Position numbers and translations under genes: made by a program. A stretch of DNA of 5,873 nucleotides from Bacteroidota bacterium. GTDB lineage: Bacteria > Bacteroidota > Bacteroidia > J057. The notes below the pieces were generated by a model that was not told the origin of the DNA, made no database searches, and worked only from the letters and a program-made list of their open reading frames with translations. Below, one piece after another: positions 1 to 5,200 of this stretch (within the stretch, counting starts at the first letter, position 1; the number at the start of each line of letters is the position of its first letter). The stretch is taken from NCBI GenBank assembly GCA_963169475.1, contig CAUJFT010000382.1:1-5873 (forward strand), written 5' to 3'.

Positions 1-829
1 CGGCAATATGCTGGCACCCGGGTCCGCGGTAAAAATCTAAATATTCTTCTACTTGGGATTTTTTTATTCCTGCTGCCGGCTCATTAATCGGAAACTTTAT
101 TCTTCCATTACCATTTGTCATTACTTTACTCATCAGGGCGGTATATTGTGTAGAAATATCTTTATCATCAAAAGTAACCAGATTCGCAAATCCCATTACA
201 TTTTCGTAAAAAGATGCCCATTTGTTCATTGCTCCTAATTCTACATTTCCGACCATGTGGTCTACAAATTTCAGACCTGTTGGCTCCGGATTATACTCCG
301 ATTCCCACTTAACAAATCCGGGTAGGAAAACCCCATTGTAATTTTTTCTTTCTACAAAAGTATGAATCGTATCGCCATAGGTTTTAATTGAAGCCTTTAT
401 CACTTCTCCATTTTCATCGGAAAAAACGGTGGGAGGCATTACTGCTTCTGCTCCTCTGGCGGTTGTTTCTGCAAATGCACTACGTGCATCGTCCACCCAT
501 AACGCTATCACTTTTACACCATCTCCATGTACACGGATATGTTCTGAAATTTCGCTATCAGGAATATAGGGAGTGGTCAATACAAGTCTTATTTTGTCCT
601 GAACCAAGACATAAGCGCAATATTCCTTATTTCCGGTTTCTAATCCGCAATAAGCCAAGGATTGAAAACCCAATGCTGTTTTATAAAAATGAGCCGACTG
701 CTTGGCATTTCCTACGTATAACTCTATGTAGTCTGTACCATTTATCGGAAGAAAATCTTGGGCTTTTTCAAAAATTTTCTTTATGTCGTAGTTAAAGTTT
801 TCTAAATGCGTTAAGTTAGTTGCTGCCAT
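1..829 (-). CDS. hppD: 4-hydroxyphenylpyruvate dioxygenase, 3' end cut off by the window
   Basis: Converts 4-hydroxyphenylpyruvate to homogentisate (non-heme Fe(II), O2, decarboxylation with ring hydroxylation and side-chain shift), the second step of tyrosine degradation, in the cytoplasm. The minus-strand frame starts at ATG 829-827 and is open to the window edge, giving 276 residues of a family usually about 350-390 long. The N-terminal vicinal-oxygen-chelate domain covers roughly residues 30-160 (DYIELYVGNAKQSAHFY, then VHGDGVKVIALWVDDA). The catalytic domain begins near residue 186 with FVDHMVGNV, where His191 is the first iron ligand. GPGCQHIA places the second ligand at His274. The third ligand, a Glu near the C-terminus, lies outside the window. 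It sits 54 bp downstream of hmgA on the same strand, and no consensus promoter was seen in that gap, so co-transcription is likely. The start has no Shine-Dalgarno, as is usual in Bacteroidota. The identification is firm; the missing end cannot be judged. Confidence 0.95.
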   Translation of the reverse strand, partial: MAATNLTHLENFNYDIKKIFEKAQDFLPINGTDYIELYVGNAKQSAHFYKTALGFQSLAYCGLETGNKEYCAYVLVQDKIRLVLTTPYIPDSEISEHIRVHGDGVKVIALWVDDARSAFAETTARGAEAVMPPTVFSDENGEVIKASIKTYGDTIHTFVERKNYNGVFLPGFVKWESEYNPEPTGLKFVDHMVGNVELGAMNKWASFYENVMGFANLVTFDDKDISTQYTALMSKVMTNGNGRIKFPINEPAAGIKKSQVEEYLDFYRGPGCQHIA

Positions 830-883
830 AGCTTATATCTATAAAATAAGTATTTGTTAAAAATATTATTAAATTTACGGGCT

Positions 884-2065
884 TTATTTTCCATTTGTAG
901 CAACGGAAAGTGATTCGAGCCATGACTTGTAGTAGTCTGCATCTTCAAGTGCTACGGCTTCCTCTGTAATCATAACGGGGGAGAAAGGGTCTATCATTAC
1001 CGCTAGCTCGTTTGTTTCTTTTTTGCCTATGCTCCTTTCAATAGCACCCGGGTGAGGTCCATGTGGGATACCTCCCGGATGAAGGGTGATTTGTCCCTTT
1101 TTTATATTATTCCGGCTCATAAAATCTCCGTCCACGTAGTAGAGGAGTTCGTCAGAATCTATATTACTATGATGATAGGAGGCGGGAATGGCATTGGGGT
1201 GATAGTCATACAGGCGCGGCACAAATGAGCAGACGACAAAATTTTTACTTTCAAACGTCTGGTGTACAGGGGGCGGCATGTGAATGCGCCCGGTAATAGG
1301 TTCAAAGTTAAATATGGAGAAAGTATAGGGGTAAAAATGACCGTCCCACCCGACTACATCAAAGGGATGATTAGCATAGACATAAGGATACATTACCCCC
1401 CTCTTTTTGATAAATATTTCAAACTCTCCTTGCTCGTCAAAGGTTTTGAGGTTTTTAGGGCGTTTTATATCTCTCTCACAAAAGGGGGCTTGCTCCAGCA
1501 TTTGCCCAAAATCACTCCGATAGCGGCGCGGGGTAAATACGGGGTCAAACGATTCTATATAGAGTAACCGATTTTCCGAAGTCTCAAAATGTATTTGATA
1601 CACTGTTCCTCTTGGAATCAGAATATAATCTCCATATTGAAAATCTAATTCACCAAACATCGTGAATACCTTCCCCTTTCCCTGATGTACAAAAAGTAAT
1701 TCGTCCGCATCTGCATTTTTATAAAAATACGGGGTAGATTCTATAGGCGCGGCAAGCCCAATATGTAAGCCGGCATTTACAAACAGTGTTTTACGGCTTT
1801 TAAGATAGTCTTTTTCGGGTTTGAGCGAGAAACCCTGAAAACTCATCGCATCTAAACTATTTTCTTTGACTACCTTGGGCATAACAGAATAGGGTTTATC
1901 CTTCTGTTTTACCCGTGTAGGAGGATAAAGGTGATATACCAAGGAAGACATTCCGGCAAACCCTTGTGTACCCACAAGTTCCTCCTGATACAATCCTCCG
2001 TCAGGTCGGCGATTTACAACGTGTCTTTTGTCTGGAACAACTCCAAGTTGATGATAAATAGGCAT
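884..2065 (-). CDS. hmgA: Homogentisate 1,2-dioxygenase
   Basis: Opens the aromatic ring of homogentisate with O2 to give maleylacetoacetate, the step after HPPD in tyrosine/phenylalanine catabolism. The 393-residue protein is a bicupin. The N-terminal cupin (about residues 115-165) contains DADELLFVHQGKG with an E-x6-G pattern but no HxH, so it probably binds no metal. The C-terminal cupin contains HSNIDSDELLYYVDG: His299 and Glu306 in an H-x-N-x4-E-x6-G pattern, plus His335 in IPHGPHPG, matching the three iron ligands (His335, Glu341, His371) of the human enzyme. PPPVHQTFE at 264-272 is typical of the bacterial form. It is shorter than the human (445 aa) and pseudomonad enzymes, and the ligand His-to-Glu spacing is one residue longer, which the cupin motif allows (x3 or x4). 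The start is ATG 2065-2063; the next in-frame Met is residue 39, after conserved N-terminal sequence. A promoter element and a Crp-type operator lie upstream, and hppD follows. Confidence 0.95.
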   Translation of the reverse strand: MPIYHQLGVVPDKRHVVNRRPDGGLYQEELVGTQGFAGMSSLVYHLYPPTRVKQKDKPYSVMPKVVKENSLDAMSFQGFSLKPEKDYLKSRKTLFVNAGLHIGLAAPIESTPYFYKNADADELLFVHQGKGKVFTMFGELDFQYGDYILIPRGTVYQIHFETSENRLLYIESFDPVFTPRRYRSDFGQMLEQAPFCERDIKRPKNLKTFDEQGEFEIFIKKRGVMYPYVYANHPFDVVGWDGHFYPYTFSIFNFEPITGRIHMPPPVHQTFESKNFVVCSFVPRLYDYHPNAIPASYHHSNIDSDELLYYVDGDFMSRNNIKKGQITLHPGGIPHGPHPGAIERSIGKKETNELAVMIDPFSPVMITEEAVALEDADYYKSWLESLSVATNGK

Positions 2066-2134
2066 ATACTAAGAAGTTTTTTATGTTTTCAAAAAATTAT
2101 CACCGATGTTCGTAACCGGTCAAATAATTCGCAG

Positions 2135-2142
2135 CAAAGGTA
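2135..2142 (-). promoter_or_regulatory. Predicted -7 element of the hmgA-hppD promoter
   Basis: The minus strand reads TACCTTTG followed by C, an exact match to the Bacteroidota -7 consensus TAnnTTTG. Transcription would start near 2130, giving a leader of about 65 nt before the hmgA ATG. At the usual 19-21 bp upstream there is only GTTTTT instead of TTTG/TTG, so the -33 element is poor. That region abuts the Crp-type operator at 2164-2179, which fits an activator-dependent promoter. The motif match is seen directly; start site and activation are inferred. Confidence 0.55.
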
Positions 2143-2163
2143 ACTTTCTTAATATAAGAAAAA

Positions 2164-2179
2164 CGTGATGTATATCACA
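2164..2179. promoter_or_regulatory. Crp/Fnr-type operator upstream of hmgA
   Basis: The plus strand reads CGTGATGTATATCACA, which on the minus strand is TGTGA-N6-TCACG. The inner 14 bp (2165-2178) form GTGAT-N4-ATCAC with perfect 5-bp arms, the layout of Crp/Fnr family sites (Crp consensus TGTGA-N6-TCACA). Its centre, 2171.5, is about 41-42 bp upstream of the start predicted from the -7 element at 2135-2142, the class II activator position. The gene for a Crp/Fnr regulator ends 29 bp away. An alternative reading is a weak terminator of that gene, since the short stem is followed on the minus strand by GTTTTT; the two roles are compatible. A 5-6 bp AT-rich stem would be a poor terminator. Confidence 0.6.
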
Positions 2180-2207
2180 AGTATATAAAAACGAATCCAA
2201 AGTCTTG

Positions 2208-2909
2208 CTAAATAATAGGCTGATAGCTACTTCTTAATTTTTTGATGTCGATTACTTTAATGTATTTTCCATGAAGGGATAGTATCCCTTGTCCTCTAAG
2301 CTCATAAAGTACACGGGTTGCGGTTTCGCGGGTTGTTCCGGCAAAGTTAGCAAGGTCTTCTCTTTTAATATTAAGATTAATCGTGGTCTTGTCTTCTTTG
2401 AATCCGTAGCTTTCGATGAGCGTAAACAACACATAAATCAGACGGTCTTTAACCGGTTGATGTGCCATACGAGTGATGTTGTATTCGGCTTCTTTGAGTT
2501 TTTCGGCGAGGATTCGGGTTATCCTCATTAATAAAGTGGGTCTCACTTCAAGAAGGCTTAAAAAATCACTAATTGGGATAAAACATACGATGGATTCTTC
2601 CATTGCTGTAGCAGTACAAGAGTACACATCTTCCCCAAGAATTGCACGATATCCCATCACATCTCCGTTATGGATTAAGTGTACAATTTGTTCCCGCCCA
2701 TCTGCCCCCAGTTGAGAAAGTTTAATTTTCCCGGATTTTACACAAAAAAGCCCCTTAGGATAAGTCCCTTCCGTAAATAGGACTTCGCGCCTCCGATAAA
2801 CACGGCACTCTTGAGGTATATCAAAGGAGTCGTCTATACCCAAACCACTGAAAACAGAAAGCCTTTGGGTAGCGCAGATTTTACAGGAAACTCTTTCGGC
2901 TTGATACAT
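2208..2909 (-). CDS. Crp/Fnr-family transcriptional regulator
   Basis: A 233-residue DNA-binding regulator of the Crp/Fnr family. The N-terminal sensor is a cyclic-nucleotide-type beta-roll (about 35-120; LFTEGTYPKGLFCVKSGKIKL, then GDVMGYRAILGEDVYSCTATA). A long dimerisation helix follows (about 123-150), then a winged helix-turn-helix (about 152-225) with recognition helix TTRETATRVLYEL. Arg194, Glu195 and Arg199 align with Arg180, Glu181 and Arg185 of E. coli Crp, which read the GTGA half-site. The Glu and Arg-Ser pair that bind cAMP in Crp are not seen at the matching places (GDVMG; VYSCTA), so cAMP is probably not the ligand. Cys9-x2-Cys12 and Cys109 (SIVCFIP) align with Fnr Cys20, Cys23 and Cys122, but Fnr Cys29 is Ser18 here. 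The start is ATG 2909-2907. It lies upstream of hmgA on the same strand and is its likely regulator, though a wider role cannot be excluded. Confidence 0.9.
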   Translation of the reverse strand: MYQAERVSCKICATQRLSVFSGLGIDDSFDIPQECRVYRRREVLFTEGTYPKGLFCVKSGKIKLSQLGADGREQIVHLIHNGDVMGYRAILGEDVYSCTATAMEESIVCFIPISDFLSLLEVRPTLLMRITRILAEKLKEAEYNITRMAHQPVKDRLIYVLFTLIESYGFKEDKTTINLNIKREDLANFAGTTRETATRVLYELRGQGILSLHGKYIKVIDIKKLRSSYQPII

Positions 2910-2937
2910 AGTTAATTTAAAGATAGGACAATATTCG

Positions 2938-2945
2938 CAAAACTA
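2938..2945 (-). promoter_or_regulatory. Predicted -7 element of the Crp/Fnr-family gene
   Basis: The minus strand reads TAGTTTTG followed by C, an exact TAnnTTTG match. Transcription would start near 2933, leaving a leader of about 24 nt. No TTG/TTTG is found 19-21 bp upstream, where the sequence is an A run. A second, weaker candidate (TATCTTTA, 2918-2925) lies closer to the ATG but would give an almost leaderless mRNA. A perfect palindrome directly abuts this element on its upstream side. Confidence 0.4.
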
Positions 2946-2959
2946 TTGGAATATTCCAA
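2946..2959. promoter_or_regulatory. Perfect 14-bp palindrome, candidate operator
   Basis: TTGGAATATTCCAA is identical to its reverse complement. It is flanked at matching distance by AAAA (2939-2942) and TTTT (2963-2966). It touches the predicted -7 element of the regulator gene and would occupy the promoter spacer, where a bound protein would block transcription. Its 5-4-5 layout resembles Crp/Fnr sites (Fnr consensus TTGAT-N4-ATCAA), but the half-site TTGGA lacks the GTGA core expected from the neighbouring regulator's recognition helix. The protein that binds it, if any, is therefore unknown. Confidence 0.4.
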
Positions 2960-3085
2960 GTTTTTTATAAAATAATTTAAGAATAATCAGGAAAGACTTA
3001 CCACTTACAATGAATAACAAAAACACATCATAACAGAAATAGCAATTTATCTATTGGAAAAAGCCGCTATCCTACACGAAAACTA

Positions 3086-3117
3086 TTTGTCAATTCCTTA
3101 TTATTTTCTAATCTTTG
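3086..3117 (+). promoter_or_regulatory. Bacteroidota-type promoter of the CPBP-family gene
   Basis: TTTG at 3086-3089 is followed by a 19-bp spacer, then TA (3109-3110) and TTTG (3114-3117), with three rather than two bases between TA and TTTG. Transcription would start near 3122-3124, about 10 nt before the ATG at 3133. This makes the upstream in-frame TTG at 3115 part of the promoter rather than a start codon. Confidence 0.55.
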
Positions 3118-3132
3118 CATCAAATTTTTAAC

Positions 3133-4077
3133 ATGCGAAAAATCAAGCAATATGTAACTGAATATTGGAGAGAGGAATTTCACCCGGGTTATTACCTTTT
3201 TGTTTTTTTGTTTTTGGTACTTTCTTTGGTGTTAAATTATTATTTCAGGGTTGGAGAGTGGCTTTACAGGCTAGCAATGACAAAACGAGATCCTATTGTA
3301 TGGATTTATAACTTGTTTTTTTACGGATTGCCTTACTTAATCGCGCTCTCTGCGGCCTCTTACTTTGGAAGGCAGGATTGGAAATGGGTAAAAAGCAAAT
3401 CTTTTTGGATAAGGTTTGGAGTCTGTTTATTCGTTATCAGCTTGATATTAAGCACTTGGTTTCACAAACCCTTTGCAGATTATTTCTTTACAAAAAACCC
3501 TGACCGTTATTATGCTAAACTTTGGTTTATGTCTTTCAAGATGCACATTTTTACCTTGATACCGGTAGGGATATTCTATTATTTGAAAGATAGAGATTTA
3601 CCATTTTTATACGGACTTGGTAAGAAGGGATTTGATTCAAGTGCTTATCTTTGGATTGTATTAATTATCATTCCCTCTATTTTTCTTTTTTCTTTTTCCC
3701 CTCATTTTACGGGTTTCTATCCCATTTGTAAACCGTCAGAGATGCAGTACGTGCGTTTTATCTCTTCTACGTGGGCTATGATAATATATGAAATAACGTA
3801 TGCAGGAATGTACATTTGGGTAGAGGTTTTGTTTCGTGGTTTTCTGGTAGTGGGCATGGCAAAAGTATTAGGCAAAAATGCCATTATGCCTATGGTAGTG
3901 ATATACTGCTTTATTCATTTTGCCAAACCCGCAGGCGAGGCTACAACAGCAATTTTTGGGGGATACATACTAGGGATTCTAGCATATAGAACCCAAAACA
4001 TAATGGGAGGCGTAATCTTACATATTACTGTCGCAATGGGAATGGAATTTTTCGCAATGTGGCAACTGATTCGATAG
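3133..4077 (+). CDS. CPBP-family intramembrane protease-like protein (Abi/CAAX type)
   Basis: A 314-residue polytopic inner-membrane protein with about eight hydrophobic segments (near residues 20-37, 55-77, 92-110, 137-150, 172-188, 210-242, 250-262 and 272-310). The C-terminal third carries the CPBP (Rce1/Abi) signature: Glu231-x3-Arg235 in VEVLFRGF, His262 in CFIHFAKPAGE, then IFGGYILGILAYRTQNIMGG and His297 in VILHITVA. These Glu and His residues would form the active site of a glutamate-type intramembrane protease. The first Glu of the usual EExxxR motif is Val230, and FxxxH is Tyr-x3-His. Substrate and role are unknown; family members include prenyl-protein proteases, bacteriocin-immunity proteins and proteins of no known activity. 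ATG 3133 is preferred over TTG 3115 because the TTG overlaps the predicted promoter. It is transcribed divergently from the regulator and converges on the next gene, with 13 bp between the stops and no visible terminator. Confidence 0.82.
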   Translation: MRKIKQYVTEYWREEFHPGYYLFVFLFLVLSLVLNYYFRVGEWLYRLAMTKRDPIVWIYNLFFYGLPYLIALSAASYFGRQDWKWVKSKSFWIRFGVCLFVISLILSTWFHKPFADYFFTKNPDRYYAKLWFMSFKMHIFTLIPVGIFYYLKDRDLPFLYGLGKKGFDSSAYLWIVLIIIPSIFLFSFSPHFTGFYPICKPSEMQYVRFISSTWAMIIYEITYAGMYIWVEVLFRGFLVVGMAKVLGKNAIMPMVVIYCFIHFAKPAGEATTAIFGGYILGILAYRTQNIMGGVILHITVAMGMEFFAMWQLIR

Positions 4078-4090
4078 CGGCTCTTTCAAA

Positions 4091-4948
4091 TTATTGATAC
4101 AGCTTGCTTACCGCAAATTCAAAATCAGGTTTTTCCTTTTCTTTGATATTCTTTTTTTCTCCAAGTTTATATATCCTTAGTACCATTCCAAACTGCTTGG
4201 GCTTTTTTCCTTTATTTTCTTCTTTCGCGTTATCTTCGTCATAATCAAAAAACTCCCATGCAAAATAATCCCCGGAATTATTATCAAGCGTCAAGTAAAT
4301 CACGTCTTTTTTATAGTTTGTACGATTGAGTACCTCTTTATTAAGACAAACCTTGTAATGATTATATTTATCCCAACCGATGATTTTCCCGTCAGGTTTT
4401 AGAACAAAAAAATCATCGGTTTTCCTGCCCTTTGGGTCAGTAAAAAAATAATCTCCAGAAACTGTATTTTTATTGATAAAGGGAGTAAGCGAATTGGCTA
4501 CGCCTCCCTCCTCTGTCTCAAAATCATTTCCCATACGCTCATAAGGTCGTCTTTCTTTTTTCTTATCAATCCAATACAAATACTCTATTTCGACTTGTTT
4601 TTCATAAGCAAGTGTGCCTTCTCGAAAGGAGGCAGAATCCTCAGAAACAAATTGGATAGGGACATGAGAAATCTCTGTCCCAGAGTTTATCATTACGGAA
4701 TCGTTTTTAGCCGAGAAAAAGCCAAACTCAATAATTTCGGGGATAGTTCCGGAATTAACAATAGACTTTCTCTTTTTTAGTGTTTCCAAAAAAGTTTTAT
4801 CCAACCAATATCCATTATAAATGGTACCTCTTTCCGTTTTTGTCATGTCTATTGTTTTGGTATCCAGAGATGCCTCCTTCGTTTCAGAAGGAGAAACACA
4901 GCCGTAAAACCATAAACTCAAAGTTAAAAAGTAAACGCTTTTATTCAT
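4091..4948 (-). CDS. Predicted lipoprotein of unknown function
   Basis: The 285-residue product is not recognised as any characterised family. The N-terminus (MNKSVYFLTLSLWFYGC) has a Lys, a hydrophobic core and a Cys at 17 preceded by Gly. This looks like a lipoprotein signal, though the lipobox (F-Y-G-C) is atypical because of the aromatic residues at -3 and -2. The mature part is hydrophilic and probably beta-rich, with a linker rich in Ser, Thr and Lys at 18-40. SGDYF occurs twice (164-168 and 225-229), and DDFFVLKPDGKIIGWDKYNHYKVCLN at 178-203 looks like beta strands. Highly charged stretches lie at 129-148 and 236-274. It probably sits at a membrane facing the periplasm or the cell surface. 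ATG 4948-4946 is chosen over the upstream in-frame TTG (4981) because that TTG overlaps a predicted promoter -7 element and would bury the signal peptide. It is probably a single-gene transcript, as its neighbours are convergent or 250 bp away. Confidence 0.75.
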   Translation of the reverse strand: MNKSVYFLTLSLWFYGCVSPSETKEASLDTKTIDMTKTERGTIYNGYWLDKTFLETLKKRKSIVNSGTIPEIIEFGFFSAKNDSVMINSGTEISHVPIQFVSEDSASFREGTLAYEKQVEIEYLYWIDKKKERRPYERMGNDFETEEGGVANSLTPFINKNTVSGDYFFTDPKGRKTDDFFVLKPDGKIIGWDKYNHYKVCLNKEVLNRTNYKKDVIYLTLDNNSGDYFAWEFFDYDEDNAKEENKGKKPKQFGMVLRIYKLGEKKNIKEKEKPDFEFAVSKLYQ

Positions 4949-4978
4949 CGCTTCAAAAAAAGATTGATTGTAATTTCC

Positions 4979-5010
4979 CAAAAATATTCAAAAATTTATC
5001 CTAAAACAAC
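4979..5010 (-). promoter_or_regulatory. Bacteroidota-type promoter of the lipoprotein gene
   Basis: The minus strand has GTTG (5010-5007), a 20-bp spacer and TATTTTTG (4986-4979), an exact TAnnTTTG match. The predicted start near 4974 gives a leader of about 26 nt before ATG 4948. The match is good, but the region is AT-rich, so a chance occurrence is possible. Confidence 0.5.
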
Positions 5011-5100
5011 CCTTACGCCATAAATCTTAGACGGGGGCTATGACTCATGAAAAAACTTATTGTCTATCCTTATATATTTTATGTATCAAGTCGAATTTGT

Positions 5101-5127
5101 CTTGTATTAAATTTAGTCTAAAACAAG
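5101..5127. repeat. Imperfect 27-nt inverted repeat in the intergenic gap
   Basis: CTTGT at 5101-5105 pairs with ACAAG at 5123-5127. After one mismatch, TTA (5107-5109) pairs with TAA (5119-5121), around an AT-rich centre. It lies 74 bp or more past the stop of the T9SS-sorted protein gene and about 90 bp upstream of the lipoprotein promoter. No U run follows on either strand, so it does not look like an intrinsic terminator; it may be a weak operator or chance. Nothing else recognisable was seen in 5011-5200 apart from a short AT-only hairpin at 5162-5176. Confidence 0.25.
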
Positions 5128-5200
5128 CATTAAACAATTGATTACCAGCAATAATTTTGAATTTATAGAATATAAACTAACTATGCGCAGGTACTTACGA

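Noticed and set aside
388..795. Plus-strand open frame of 135 codons
   Set aside because: It lies antisense to the clear HPPD coding frame and its product has a low-complexity Leu/His-rich start with no recognisable domain.
1262..1567. Plus-strand open frame of 101 codons
   Set aside because: It lies entirely antisense to the conserved homogentisate dioxygenase frame.
2091..2100. Second possible -7 element nearer hmgA (TAATTTTTTG on the minus strand)
   Set aside because: The spacing between TA and TTTG is two bases too long; the exact TACCTTTG at 2135-2142 fits better.
2252..2531. Short open frames on both strands inside the regulator gene
   Set aside because: They overlap the well-supported Crp/Fnr frame and show no domain or start signal of their own.
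4078..4090. Possible bidirectional terminator between the convergent genes
   Set aside because: Only 13 bp separate the stop codons and no hairpin with a T tract was found there or just inside either gene.
4780..5004. Plus-strand open frame of 74 codons
   Set aside because: It is antisense to the signal peptide and promoter of the lipoprotein gene, is Lys/Ser/Phe-rich as expected of AT-rich noncoding frames, and has no promoter seen upstream.
5162..5176. TTTATA-GAA-TATAAA hairpin after the T9SS-protein gene
   Set aside because: The stem is made only of A and T, with a 3-nt loop and no U run after it, so it is unlikely to work as a terminator and is expected by chance in this composition.
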